The notes under the pieces: generated by a model
The model's input: the letters and a program-made list of their open reading frames with translations, nothing else
Told to the model about the DNA's origin: nothing
Databases searched by the model: none
Source of the DNA: Maribacter sedimenticola
Lineage (GTDB): Bacteria > Bacteroidota > Bacteroidia > Flavobacteriales > Flavobacteriaceae
Direction: 5' to 3'
DNA length: 64,000 nt
Assembly: GCF_900188415.1 (NCBI RefSeq)
Contig: NZ_FZNV01000001.1
Location: 399,501-463,500, forward strand
Part shown: piece by piece, positions 9,438 through 18,461 of the stretch
How the letters are laid out: every line of letters starts with the position of its first letter
Position numbering within the stretch: position 1 is the stretch's first letter
Position numbers and translations under genes: made by a program

Positions 9438-10070
9438 TTATTCTTGGGTAGCTTCTTCAGTTGCCGCTTCGGCACCCTCAGCTCCTTCTTCTCCTTCTTC
9501 ATCTTCATCATCCGTAACAATTGCGGTACGTGCAGTTTTAACTTGTACAACAACTTGGTTATCTGGATGTAAGATCGTGAAATCATCATTCAATAATGAT
9601 GATACAGATATATTTTGACCGATTTTTAATTTTGAAATATCGATATCAAAGAAATCCGGTAATTTGTCCGGTAGGGCCTTAATGGCAAGTTTACGTTTTC
9701 TGAACAATAAACGTCCACCGTTACGTACACCTGGAGAGTTACCTACTAAACGTACAGGAATATCCATAGTAACCACTTTATCATCAAATAATTGATAAAA
9801 ATCAATGTGTATGATCTTATCGGTTACAGGATGAAACTGTATATCCTGCATTACAGCTTTTAGAGAAGCTCCGCCGTCCAGTTCAATTGCAACTGTGTGT
9901 GCATTTGGAGTGTAAACCAAGTCTCTGAACGCTAGTTCATCCGCTGAAAAATGTAATGGTTTATCCCCTCCGTATACCACGCAAGGTACCTTTCCAGCAT
10001 TACGTAGGGCCTTCGTTGCCTTTTTGCCCACGCTTTCTCTTTCTGATCCTTTAATTGTAATTGACTTCAT
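9438..10070 (-). CDS. rplY: 50S ribosomal protein L25 (general stress protein Ctc type)
   Basis: L25/TL5/Ctc binds 5S rRNA in the large subunit. The 210-residue protein has the two-domain long form: an N-terminal L25 domain (about residues 1-95, from [24 protein letters not shown]) and a C-terminal TL5-type beta domain. A strongly acidic tail rich in Glu and Ala (residues ~180-210) ends the protein; such tails are common in Bacteroidota L25. It lies between prs and pth, the classical arrangement. Confidence 0.95.
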   Translation of the reverse strand: MKSITIKGSERESVGKKATKALRNAGKVPCVVYGGDKPLHFSADELAFRDLVYTPNAHTVAIELDGGASLKAVMQDIQFHPVTDKIIHIDFYQLFDDKVVTMDIPVRLVGNSPGVRNGGRLLFRKRKLAIKALPDKLPDFFDIDISKLKIGQNISVSSLLNDDFTILHPDNQVVVQVKTARTAIVTDDEDEEGEEGAEGAEAATEEATQE

Positions 10071-10145
10071 TATATGTATTAAAAATTAATATTAATAGTT
10101 TGACCTCTAATTCCATGTTAGCACCATTGCCATAATGGTTGGTTG

Positions 10146-11087
10146 CTACATTAAAAATTTTGAGGATATAGAATTATTGTTGTGCACCTTGTCCATAACA
10201 TCCGCAAATAGCTCGGCACAGGACAATACCCTAACTTTATTACTTTTTATTTCTATTGGTATGGAATCTGTTATGATCAATTCCGTTAATTGCGATTTTT
10301 CAATTTTTTCATAGGCGTTGCCGGATAACAAACCATGTGTGGTAATGGCCCTAACACTTACTGCACCACGTTCCATCATTAGGTCTGCGGCCTTGGTCAA
10401 CGTACCGGCGGTATCAACCATATCATCTACAAGTACCACATTTTTACCCTGAACATCCCCAATAAGTTCCATATGTGAAATTACATTGGCTTTGGCCCGT
10501 TGCTTATAACAGACAACAACGTCACTATCCAATGCTTTGGAATAGGCATAGGCCCTTTTTGAACCTCCCATATCCGGAGAGGCCAAAGTTAGATTGTCCA
10601 ATCCAAGATTTCTTAAATAAGGTAAGAAAAGGGTAGACGCAAAAAGATGGTCAACAGGTTTTTCAAAAAAGCCCTGTATCTGATCTGCATGGAGGTCCAT
10701 GGTAATAATTCTTGTAGCCCCTGCGGTCTCTAACATTTTAGCCACCAATTTAGCGGCAATAGGTACTCTGGGTTTGTCCTTTCTATCCTGTCTTGCCCAA
10801 CCAAAATAAGGCATAACTGCTGTAATATGACGTGCAGAAGCCCGTTTGGCGGCATCTATCATCAGCAACATTTCCATTAAATTTTCCGGACCCGGGTGTG
10901 TGGAGCCTATAATGAAAATACGCGTACCACGTATAGATTCCTCAAAAGAAGGTTGAAATTCACCATCGCTGTAGCGGGAAAAAGAGACTTTGCCCAATGT
11001 GGTGCCATAAGCTTTGGCTATCTTTTCACCTAGTGCCGTACTTTGCGTACAAGCAAATATTTTTGGTTCCGGAACTTGATATGGCAT
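10146..11087 (-). CDS. prs: ribose-phosphate pyrophosphokinase
   Basis: Prs makes PRPP from ribose-5-phosphate and ATP for nucleotide, His and Trp synthesis. The 313-residue class I enzyme shows the ATP-binding region PYFGWARQDRKDKPRVPIAAK, the MDLHADQIQGFF segment, and the PRPP loop VVLVDDMVDTAGTL. It leads the prs-rplY-pth group. Its upstream region faces the tRNA-Leu gene at 11277. Confidence 0.97.
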   Translation of the reverse strand: MPYQVPEPKIFACTQSTALGEKIAKAYGTTLGKVSFSRYSDGEFQPSFEESIRGTRIFIIGSTHPGPENLMEMLLMIDAAKRASARHITAVMPYFGWARQDRKDKPRVPIAAKLVAKMLETAGATRIITMDLHADQIQGFFEKPVDHLFASTLFLPYLRNLGLDNLTLASPDMGGSKRAYAYSKALDSDVVVCYKQRAKANVISHMELIGDVQGKNVVLVDDMVDTAGTLTKAADLMMERGAVSVRAITTHGLLSGNAYEKIEKSQLTELIITDSIPIEIKSNKVRVLSCAELFADVMDKVHNNNSISSKFLM

Positions 11088-11276
11088 ATCTTTTCGTCTT
11101 ATTTACCTCAGCAGCAGATTCAATCCTACGGAAGACCCTGTTTTTTAAGGAGGTGCAAATTTAAAAATTAAAATTGGTTGCAGCTGTATAAATGTTTGAA
11201 ATTTTTAGTGGTAGAAAGAAAAAAATTTTTTAATTTCGCAGTCCTATTTAAAAATATCGTTTATTACGGTGTTTAT

Positions 11277-11356
11277 GCTCGAGTGGCGGAACTGGTAGAC
11301 GCGCTGGATTCAAAATCCAGTTCTTCGGAGTGTGGGTTCGATTCCCACCTCGAGTA
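11277..11356 (+). tRNA. tRNA-Leu (anticodon CAA), copy 1
   Basis: The cloverleaf can be drawn by hand. The 7-bp acceptor stem GCTCGAG/CTCGAGT has one G1:U72 wobble, the D-arm contains GGCGGAACTGGTAGAC, and the anticodon stem CTGGA/TCCAG closes the loop TTCAAAA (anticodon CAA). A short leucine-type variable arm TTCTTCGGAGT and T-arm GTGGG/CCCAC with TTCGATT follow. The discriminator is A at 11356 and CCA is not encoded. A near-identical gene lies at 37329. Confidence 0.95.
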
Positions 11357-11358
11357 CA
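11280..11358 (+). repeat. 79-bp direct repeat, left copy (tRNA-Leu body)
   Basis: Positions 11280-11358 are identical, base for base, to 37332-37410. The identity starts at the fourth base of the tRNA and ends 2 bases beyond its 3' end. The two copies bracket the whole alginate block in direct orientation, as att-like or duplicated tRNA repeats do. Confidence 0.9.
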
Positions 11359-11361
11359 ACG

Positions 11362-11394
11362 AAAAAATCCCTTCAATTTAGAAGGGATTTTTTT
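11362..11394. terminator. intrinsic terminator after tRNA-Leu copy 1
   Basis: A 13-bp perfect stem (AAAAAATCCCTTC at 11362-11374 with GAAGGGATTTTTT at 11381-11393) has a 6-base loop. It has an A-run before and a T-run after, so it can end the tRNA transcript on the plus strand and the RraA transcript arriving on the minus strand. Confidence 0.9.
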
Positions 11395-11399
11395 ATGGC

Positions 11400-12128
11400 C
11401 TAAAGACAATTTATTGATTCTTTTTTTTTCCACTTTATGTACTCCTCAGATATTTTTGGATCAACTAAAGGATATAATCCAATTATAGGATTTCCTTGTT
11501 GTACTTTTTCCATTACAAATGTTTCGTATTGAGTCATTTGGGTGCATTCCTCGGCCACCTCATCTACAATGTTTGCCGGTATTACCATAACTCCATCATC
11601 ATCACCAATTACAATATCGCCGGGAAATACGGCCACATCGCCACATGCAATGGGATCATTGATCGCTATAGCCTGATGCAAAGTTAGATTGGTAGGCGCA
11701 GAAGCTCTTTGATGATAGGAGGAAAAGGGTAGTTCCGCTATTTCTGCTGCATCTCTAAATCCGCCATCGGTGACAATACCGGCCACTTTTCTCGCCATTA
11801 GGCGCGTAACCAATATGGAACCCGCAGAAGCTGCCCTTGCATTCTGCCTACTGTCAATAACCATAACTGCCCCTGGCGGACATTCCTCTACGGCTACGCG
11901 TTGCAAATGTTTTGGGTCCCTAAAAACTTCAATAGGATTTAGGTCTTCCCGCGCTGGGATATAACGTAAGGTATATGCTTCACCAACCATGGTGGGCTTA
12001 CCCGACTTAACTGGATTTACATTTTGTATATACTGATTTTTAAGGCCACGTTTAAATAAACAGGTGGCTACGGTGGCAGTACTGATCTTCTTTAATTTGG
12101 ATCTGGTATTATCGGCTAATTGATACAT
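11400..12128 (-). CDS. RraA-family protein (HMG/CHA aldolase-like)
   Basis: A 242-residue member of the RraA / 4-hydroxy-4-methyl-2-oxoglutarate aldolase superfamily. The family's substrate and metal motif GGFRD (within IVTDGGFRDAAEI) is present, preceded by the AASAGSILVTRL segment and followed by GDIVIGDDDGVMVIP, all typical. Known members either inhibit RNase E (RraA proper) or are metal-dependent class II aldolases that release pyruvate from 4-hydroxy-2-oxo acids. It lies 21 bases downstream of the isomerase-like gene on the same strand, sharing the divergent promoter that carries an alginate operator. My inference is a catabolic aldolase, possibly on KDG, rather than an RNase regulator. 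Confidence 0.8.
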   Translation of the reverse strand: MYQLADNTRSKLKKISTATVATCLFKRGLKNQYIQNVNPVKSGKPTMVGEAYTLRYIPAREDLNPIEVFRDPKHLQRVAVEECPPGAVMVIDSRQNARAASAGSILVTRLMARKVAGIVTDGGFRDAAEIAELPFSSYHQRASAPTNLTLHQAIAINDPIACGDVAVFPGDIVIGDDDGVMVIPANIVDEVAEECTQMTQYETFVMEKVQQGNPIIGLYPLVDPKISEEYIKWKKKESINCL

Positions 12129-12148
12129 TGGCTTTTTTCCTTTTGTTA

Positions 12149-13108
12149 TTATGTTCTATCCCAAGTGTCCTTGATAAATTGCAGGTCTTTTCCCATTTGT
12201 GCAAAAACCACTTTTTTGTCTATGGTAAGGTGAGTTGCACCATGTTCAGCTCCTCCAAGATCATATTCTAAATGTAATGAAACCGGGACGTTGATCTTAT
12301 ATTTTTTAAGAAGGGTGAAGTACCTTTTAAAATCAACCATACCTTCTCCTAATGGGGTGTTCACTGGCTTCCATATTCCGTTGACCCGTGCCCATTTAAA
12401 ATCTTTGATGACAATAGATTTTATAAACGGACTAATTCTGCGCAAACCAAGTTCCCAGCTACTTCCTCCTTCTACCATAGCATGTCTAATATCATATTGA
12501 CAACCCATATATGTGTTGTCCGTTGCTTCTAAAATTGGGGGTAGGTCCCATATAGGAGCTCCTACATGATTGCCGGCATAGTTTTTATAGCAACCAATTA
12601 GGTTAATTCTCTTGTTCAATACTTCTAATTGCGCAGCTTGCTGGCCATAGATGATCTGGCTTTGGGAAATTGTTCTTTCCTCTGGGTACGTTAACCAATC
12701 CGTGCGGTAATGTGTAAAACCAAGTTTACTGGCGGTTTCCAATATTTGTATATTGTTGATATTGGTACTGTCCCAAATATTTGTTGTCATTAAACTTGGA
12801 GTCAACCCGTATTTTTTCATTGTCTGTACGGCCTTGGGTAAATCTATGCTTACCTTTTCCGGGACCACATGCCCTTTTGGCCTAACGGTCAAATCCAATC
12901 CGTTAAAACCTAATTCCTTGGCGGCAGCGGCCATGTCATTGTAATTTAAAAACTGTAAGTGTTTGGAAAAGAGATGTATGGATAAATCCTTTTCTGGATT
13001 TTCATTTTTTAGGGGATTGCCAAAATTAATTAAAGGTATACCACCAATAGCCATGGATGATATTTTTGTGAAATGCCTTCTTGATATCAAATTCTTATTT
13101 TCTGCCAT
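12149..13108 (-). CDS. Tat-exported sugar phosphate isomerase/epimerase-like TIM-barrel protein
   Basis: A 319-residue protein of the xylose-isomerase-like TIM-barrel family (AP endonuclease 2 superfamily). The start at 13108 gives a clear twin-arginine leader, SRRHFTK followed by the hydrophobic stretch ISSMAIGGIPLI; a longer frame from 13195 would begin inside the operator and is rejected. Barrel landmarks include the GFNGLDLTVRPKGHV strand, HYRTDW, YDIRHAMVEGG and IVIKDFKW. The periplasmic location predicted by the Tat leader argues against a phosphorylated substrate. It precedes the RraA-like gene and is divergent from the gluconokinase-like gene, across a shared AusR-type operator. Substrate unknown. 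Confidence 0.8.
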   Translation of the reverse strand: MAENKNLISRRHFTKISSMAIGGIPLINFGNPLKNENPEKDLSIHLFSKHLQFLNYNDMAAAAKELGFNGLDLTVRPKGHVVPEKVSIDLPKAVQTMKKYGLTPSLMTTNIWDSTNINNIQILETASKLGFTHYRTDWLTYPEERTISQSQIIYGQQAAQLEVLNKRINLIGCYKNYAGNHVGAPIWDLPPILEATDNTYMGCQYDIRHAMVEGGSSWELGLRRISPFIKSIVIKDFKWARVNGIWKPVNTPLGEGMVDFKRYFTLLKKYKINVPVSLHLEYDLGGAEHGATHLTIDKKVVFAQMGKDLQFIKDTWDRT

Positions 13109-13156
13109 AATACCGTACTTGATTTTTATTTTTTCGCTAGAAAAAATGTTAAAAAC

Positions 13157-13208
13157 TTGCGGGTCTAACAAATATATGTATTTTTGGTAAACCAAACTGG
13201 TAAACCAA
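13157..13208. promoter_or_regulatory. AusR-type operator 1 over divergent promoters
   Basis: Two TGGTAAACCA decamers (13185-13194 and 13198-13207) are separated by AAC. The first overlaps the last bases of a plus-strand -7 element TATTTTTG (13179-13186), with a -33 TTG at 13157-13159, 19 bases upstream. A minus-strand -7 element TATATTTG lies at 13169-13176. Binding here could block both the gntK-PL6 direction and the isomerase-RraA direction. Confidence 0.8.
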
Positions 13209-13220
13209 TTTATTTAATTC

Positions 13221-13706
13221 ATGAAAAATACAAATCATATAGTGGTGTTAGTAGGTGTATGTGGTATTGGCAAGACTACTATAGGGGCGCAATTGGCAAA
13301 AGAACTAGATGTTCCGTTTTATGATGTGGATAAGCTGCCCTATGCTGAAGTCTCTGAAAAATCTGTAGATATTCACAAATGGCTATCTGAAGTGCAAGGG
13401 TTAATTTTAAAACATGTAAGCCAAAAAGGTTGTGTACTTTCTTGTTCCATTTTAAAGAAAGAGCATCGTAAAACATTGACCGCAACTATTGATTATCCAT
13501 TGGATTGGGTATTTATGAACGATTCTTTTGAAAACGCATCGCGTAGGGTTGAAGTAATTCAGGAACATAATAGGCCCGTGTCTTTGTTAAAATCCGATTT
13601 TGAGACGCTTGAGGTTCCCAAGAGAGCTTTAACCGTAGATATGGACAATACGGAACAGGTCATCGTGGATACCATTTTAAAATATCTAGCACGTAAATAT
13701 GGTTGA
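13221..13706 (+). CDS. gluconokinase-like P-loop kinase
   Basis: A 161-residue cytosolic P-loop kinase resembling the GntK/shikimate kinase group. It has the Walker A motif GVCGIGKTT (K18), and the later segments CSILKKEHRKTL and NRPVSLLKSDFETLEVP match the gluconokinase signatures C-S-A-L-K-xx-Y-R and the S-L-L-xSQF-xxLE segment. The usual DGDxLH stretch reads DVDKLP, so the acceptor site is altered. D-gluconate is the textbook substrate; a related sugar acid from the alginate pathway is possible. It is the first plus-strand gene after AusR operator 1 and probably leads the operon through PL6, kdgK and PL7. Confidence 0.72.
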   Translation: MKNTNHIVVLVGVCGIGKTTIGAQLAKELDVPFYDVDKLPYAEVSEKSVDIHKWLSEVQGLILKHVSQKGCVLSCSILKKEHRKTLTATIDYPLDWVFMNDSFENASRRVEVIQEHNRPVSLLKSDFETLEVPKRALTVDMDNTEQVIVDTILKYLARKYG

Positions 13707-13834
13707 TGCTTTGGCATGAAATTCATGTCACACTAAAATAAATTCCTCAAGTACATTGCGTAAAACATTTATTGCCATTTTGAAAAACAGTGTATAATCA
13801 TATTACAATAAGTGAAAATATTGGAAAAATAATA

Positions 13835-16156
13835 ATGATAAAAAAAGCGTACTTATTGATCACCTTGGTTCTTCTGCAGTTCTCATGCAAAGAAAATGAT
13901 AGTACCGGTATTTATGTACAAAATAGTACTGAGCTACATACCGCAATAGCCAATGCCATACCGGGTGATGTCATTATTATGGCCAATGGGGAATGGACGG
14001 ATGTTGAGATAAAATTTGTTGGTTATGGAAATGATCAACAACCTATAACGCTTAAAGCAGAAACACCAGGTGAAGTTATATTGACCGGTAATTCCAACCT
14101 AAGGCTTGGAGGGGAACATTTGGTCGTGGACGGTCTATTTTTTACGAAAGGGTATTCTACTACATCATCTGTCATAACTTTTGCAATCAACCAAGATACT
14201 GTAGCCAATCATTCGCGTATTAGCCATTGTGCAATTGTTGATTTCAATAAGCCCCAAAGAAACCAAACGGATCTCTGGGTTCTTTTCAATGGGCGGTACA
14301 ATGAATTAGATCATTGCTATATTGCTGGAAAATCCAATAGAGGGCCTACGGTAAGGGTTGATCTGGCGGGGAACCAAAGCATAAAAAATCACCATAAAAT
14401 CACCAACAATTATTTTGGCCCCAGACCTCCCAAAGGTGGGCCAAGTGCAGAAACTATCCAATTAGGTAATAGTTTTACATCTATGGTGCCAAGTTACACT
14501 CTTGTGGCCAACAACTTTTTTGATCATTGCAATGGTGAAGTCGAAGTGATTTCAAGTAAATCTAACTTCAACGAGTTTAGAAGCAACGTTTTTTACAAAA
14601 GTGAAGGGTCTTTAGTAACTAGGCACGGAAATTATTGCATTATAGACGGCAATTACTTTATTGGGGATGTCAATTCCGAACAAATTGGCGGAGTTAGATT
14701 GATCGGAACCGGGCATTGGGTCACCAATAACTATTTTTACAACCTAAAGGGAAAAACGTTTAGAAGTCCGTTGGCCGTTATGAACGGCATTCCAAAATCT
14801 CCTTTAAATAGGTATTTACAAGTAACCGATGTAGTGGTGGCATACAATACTTGGGTCAATTGCATTTCACCATGGCAATTTGGAGTGGGTTCAAACATCG
14901 ATCAAAAAGATATTTTACCCGCTTCGGAAATTAGGTCCGAAAGACCAATACGTACCATTGTGGCAAATAATTTGGTTTATAATACCCAAGGTGACGAGCA
15001 ACCTATTATTGCGCATGACGCTCTAGATGGAATTAATTTTAAGAGTAATCTCATTAATAATCAAGGAAATTCCTTTAATCATGAAAAAGCTTTTAGACAA
15101 GAGAACTTTGCGTTAACCCAACAAGAAGATTATCTCTTTGTCCCAAATAGCTCACTCCCCAATATTACACCCTTTAATGGATTTGAGTTTGAATTGATTG
15201 CATACGATTTATTTGGAAATTCAAGAGCCAGTGCCAACCAAATAGGGGCCATAGCAAATACTGAAAATACAAACCCCAATATAATGGATCGTTCTAACTA
15301 CGGTCCGGGTTGGTTTGATCTCGTAAAAATCAATGATTCCAGTTCCAACGTGTTCAATGTGGAAACCACGGTTGAATTGGAGACCGCTCTTTTAAAGGCA
15401 AAAAATGGGGATACCATTGTTTTGACCGCAGAGCGCTATGAATTGAATTCCTCACTTAAAATTGACAAGAAAATTTGGATCAAGGGAGCGTTAGATAGGG
15501 ATAAAAAAATTAGCATGCATTATAAAGGTGCCCCAAATACTCCATTGTTTCAAATGAACCCTAAGGGACAGCTTACCTTAAGTAATGTACTTTTGGAGGG
15601 CAACCAGAAAGGTTTTGCTTTTGCATCTTTAACGGACCATATGTCCAGCTTATACAATTTAACGGTAACGGATTGTGAAATCATCAATTTTGCCTATGTA
15701 CTTAAAGCGTATAAAAATTCTTTTTCAGAATTTATCAGTTTCAGGTCTACTTTAATTAAAAACTGTGCCAACGGATTGGAACTATCTGCGGAGACCGATG
15801 ATAGAGGTGATTATAATGCAGAAAATATACATATTGAAAATTGCCGCTTTGAGAATGTATCAAAGAACGTGGTTGACTATTATAGAGGAGGTTATGATGA
15901 ATCTACCGTTGGCGGAAATCTTAAAATTGCCAATAGCACCTTTGAAAACTGTGGGGGAAATGAAGAGAATGGCATCTTGTTAAATACCTACGGAATCATA
16001 AATGTAAACCTAACTGGAAATACATTCACTAATAATAAGGTAAAATTGGTGGCTCGTTTGTGGGGCGCAAAGAACAATTTATTTTCCAATAACCATATCG
16101 AAAATTCTGGAGAAATGGTAGTGGAACAGAACTTACCCTTAACCTTAATGTACTAA
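13835..16156 (+). CDS. PL6 alginate lyase, lipoprotein (copy 1)
   Basis: A 773-residue polysaccharide lyase of family 6 (chondroitinase B-like parallel beta-helix). The start at 13835 yields a lipoprotein leader with lipobox LQFSC (Cys18), so the enzyme is probably on the outer membrane. The N-terminal helix (about 25-420) carries the PL6 catalytic pair K242 (in ISSKS) and R263 (in VTRHGN), 21 residues apart as in characterised PL6 enzymes. A second beta-helix domain fills residues ~480-770, the two-domain architecture of AlyGC-type enzymes. It cleaves alginate by beta-elimination; G or MG preference cannot be told. It is 2 bases upstream of kdgK and in the operator-1 operon. Confidence 0.93.
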   Translation: MIKKAYLLITLVLLQFSCKENDSTGIYVQNSTELHTAIANAIPGDVIIMANGEWTDVEIKFVGYGNDQQPITLKAETPGEVILTGNSNLRLGGEHLVVDGLFFTKGYSTTSSVITFAINQDTVANHSRISHCAIVDFNKPQRNQTDLWVLFNGRYNELDHCYIAGKSNRGPTVRVDLAGNQSIKNHHKITNNYFGPRPPKGGPSAETIQLGNSFTSMVPSYTLVANNFFDHCNGEVEVISSKSNFNEFRSNVFYKSEGSLVTRHGNYCIIDGNYFIGDVNSEQIGGVRLIGTGHWVTNNYFYNLKGKTFRSPLAVMNGIPKSPLNRYLQVTDVVVAYNTWVNCISPWQFGVGSNIDQKDILPASEIRSERPIRTIVANNLVYNTQGDEQPIIAHDALDGINFKSNLINNQGNSFNHEKAFRQENFALTQQEDYLFVPNSSLPNITPFNGFEFELIAYDLFGNSRASANQIGAIANTENTNPNIMDRSNYGPGWFDLVKINDSSSNVFNVETTVELETALLKAKNGDTIVLTAERYELNSSLKIDKKIWIKGALDRDKKISMHYKGAPNTPLFQMNPKGQLTLSNVLLEGNQKGFAFASLTDHMSSLYNLTVTDCEIINFAYVLKAYKNSFSEFISFRSTLIKNCANGLELSAETDDRGDYNAENIHIENCRFENVSKNVVDYYRGGYDESTVGGNLKIANSTFENCGGNEENGILLNTYGIINVNLTGNTFTNNKVKLVARLWGAKNNLFSNNHIENSGEMVVEQNLPLTLMY

Positions 16157-16158
16157 TA

Positions 16159-17160
16159 ATGGCTAAAAAATTAATCACATTTGGCGAAGTAATGATGCGC
16201 TTGTCCCCACCGGGTTATGAGAAATTTTCACAAGCTTCTTCTTTTGAGCTGGTTTATGGAGGGGGTGAGGCCAATGTGGCCATTTCATGTGCTTATTTAG
16301 GAATGAAGGCTTCACATGTAACGCGTTTTCCCGATCACGCTTTAGGAAAAGCGGCTACCCAATTTCTTCGCAAACATTGGTTAAGTACGGAACATGTTAT
16401 TTATGGCGATCAAATGTTAGGTAAATATTTTCTTGAAAAAGGTGCCGTGCATAGGCCTAGCGAAGTAATATATGAAAGGGAAGGTTCCTCTTTTTCATTG
16501 ATACAACCATCTATGGTCAATTGGGAGGAAGTTCTAAAAGATGCGGATTGGTTTCATTGGACGGGTATTACACCGGCCATATCTGAAGGCGCGTACCAAT
16601 GTTGTTTAGATGCGGTTAAGGTTGCCAATAAAATGGGGATTACGGTATCTGGAGATATTAATTCACGAAACAATATGTGGAAATATGGGAAAACCATGCA
16701 AGAAGTTATTCCACATTTGGTGCAACATTGTGATGTGGTCATTACCAGTAGCAACGGTATCAAGGAAATGTTCAATTTGGGCGGCCCCGAAGAAAAGTTT
16801 CATGACCTGGCAAAGATATTGATATCTCAATTTTCCAATATTAAAAAGGTGGTCAAGAAAACCAGAAGACCTATCAGTGCATCGCACAATCAAATTCAAG
16901 GTAAAATGTGGAACGGTACTGAGTACATTAAATCCGATATGCTGAATATAACCCATATTATAGATCGTGTAGGTACTGGAGATGCATTCGCTGCAGGATT
17001 AATTTATGGCTTGTTACATTTTAATGATCAAAAGGCATTGGATTTTGCTTCTGCCGCCTGTGCATTAAAACATACCGTTCCTGGAGATGTAAATCTGGTG
17101 TCATTGGAAAATGTCTTAGATCTTATGGAAGGTGATACTTCTGGATCCATAAAAAGATAA
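16159..17160 (+). CDS. kdgK: 2-keto-3-deoxygluconate kinase (PfkB family), copy 1
   Basis: Phosphorylates KDG to KDPG with ATP, the step before KdgA cleavage. The 333-residue PfkB/ribokinase-fold protein has the N-terminal GEVMMRLSPPGYEKF and GGGEANVA substrate segment, and the C-terminal ATP/anion-hole motif DRVGTGDAFAAG with catalytic base D275. A second, diverged KdgK is encoded at 35389; both end in a G-D-x-S-G-x-x-x-R tail. It lies between a PL6 and a PL7 lyase in one operon. Assignment to KDG rests on context plus family. Confidence 0.9.
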   Translation: MAKKLITFGEVMMRLSPPGYEKFSQASSFELVYGGGEANVAISCAYLGMKASHVTRFPDHALGKAATQFLRKHWLSTEHVIYGDQMLGKYFLEKGAVHRPSEVIYEREGSSFSLIQPSMVNWEEVLKDADWFHWTGITPAISEGAYQCCLDAVKVANKMGITVSGDINSRNNMWKYGKTMQEVIPHLVQHCDVVITSSNGIKEMFNLGGPEEKFHDLAKILISQFSNIKKVVKKTRRPISASHNQIQGKMWNGTEYIKSDMLNITHIIDRVGTGDAFAAGLIYGLLHFNDQKALDFASAACALKHTVPGDVNLVSLENVLDLMEGDTSGSIKR

Positions 17161-17205
17161 TTTATTGAACTAGTTCTTATGCTGAATAGCAATAAAACAC
17201 ATATT

Positions 17206-18267
17206 ATGATGAACAACAAAATAATTCGTTTGCCTCTATTCTCATTCTTGTTTTTTAGTCTGGCCATAATCATGAACGGTTGTATGGAAGCACCCAGCAA
17301 AAAAAAGGTTATTGGGGAATCCAAGTCTACGGTTTATCCAAGTGATGTTATTCCGTTTATGGGTGAGTGGAAGATTTTATTAGGGGACGGCACACGTTCT
17401 GAAGACCTTATAGATTATGAAAAGAAGGATTTCTTCTATGTTGAAAACGACGGTTCTACCAATTGGGTGGTCTATAAAACGCCAAACTCCGGTATTACTT
17501 CCAAAACATCGAGTAATACAAGAACGGAACTGGGTCAAAAAAAGCATTGGATTCCTGAAACTGGAGGGAAGTTGACGGGCACCTTAAAAGTACAGCACGT
17601 GTCCACTTCAGGTGATGCCAGGGTAGCTGCATCCTTTTCTGTAGTTGTTGGACAAATTCATAGTGACGAAGGTCATGAAAATGAACCTATTAAAATATTC
17701 TATAAAAAATTCCCTGGCCATACCAAAGGTTCGGTCTTTTGGAATTATGAAATCAATACCAAGGGAGATAATTCAAAAAGATGGGATTATTCTACGGCTG
17801 TATGGGGCTATGACATGTCCGTAGTGGGAGAAAGTGCTACATCATATCCCAAAGAACCTGAAGATGGTATTGCCCTAGGGGAGGAATTCAGTTATGAAAT
17901 AAACGTGTACAAAGGAATTATGTATTTGACATTTTCAAGTGAAGGTCATAAGACCGTAAATTTTACTAAGAACTTATTGCAATCGGACTATGCGACAAAA
18001 TCTGAAATTCCTGACCAGATTTGGAACTTGTATGCCGCAATTGGTCGTGATGGTGTTGAGCGAGAAAATGCCTATGCGGGTGAAATACAATATTTTAAGC
18101 AAGGGGCATATAACCAAACTAACGGAAAATCTCCTGATGATAACTTGGTTTGGAGTACCGGTGCCCAGATTTATGATGGAGATATAGCCAAACAATATGC
18201 CAATGGAAGTTACACGGAAGTTTGGTTTAGAGAGGCTTCTGTAGGAGAAGGTACCGCTCCTAAATAA
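17206..18267 (+). CDS. PL7 alginate lyase, lipoprotein (copy 1)
   Basis: A 353-residue family 7 polysaccharide lyase with a beta-jelly-roll fold. I prefer the start at 17206 (or 17209), which gives a lipoprotein leader ending in MNGC (Cys26); the frame itself opens earlier at 17179. The three PL7 signatures are complete: RTEL (R106), QIH (Q150, H152) and YFKQGAYNQ (Y302). The QIH rather than QVH form is usually linked with guluronate-containing substrates. It is predicted to sit at the cell surface and depolymerise alginate. Same operon as kdgK; a paralogue lies at 19832. Confidence 0.93.
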   Translation: MMNNKIIRLPLFSFLFFSLAIIMNGCMEAPSKKKVIGESKSTVYPSDVIPFMGEWKILLGDGTRSEDLIDYEKKDFFYVENDGSTNWVVYKTPNSGITSKTSSNTRTELGQKKHWIPETGGKLTGTLKVQHVSTSGDARVAASFSVVVGQIHSDEGHENEPIKIFYKKFPGHTKGSVFWNYEINTKGDNSKRWDYSTAVWGYDMSVVGESATSYPKEPEDGIALGEEFSYEINVYKGIMYLTFSSEGHKTVNFTKNLLQSDYATKSEIPDQIWNLYAAIGRDGVERENAYAGEIQYFKQGAYNQTNGKSPDDNLVWSTGAQIYDGDIAKQYANGSYTEVWFREASVGEGTAPK

Positions 18268-18461
18268 ACAGGTTATACTTTGCTTAATATATTACGGAAT
18301 TGTCCACAACTGGCTGTATATCATATGAAAGCTGTCGAAAGTCAATTGTAAGTGCAGATATTTTTTGTTGATAGGTTACATGTAACGTACCCTTCAAGAA
18401 AGTTGCTAGGACCTGTTTTTATAATCATGTTCAAAAATGTACTAATTAACTAATCAATACT

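Noticed and set aside
13109..13195. Longer N-terminus for the Tat isomerase-like protein
   Set aside because: The extra 29 codons start inside the operator and promoter region, and would bury the twin-arginine leader.
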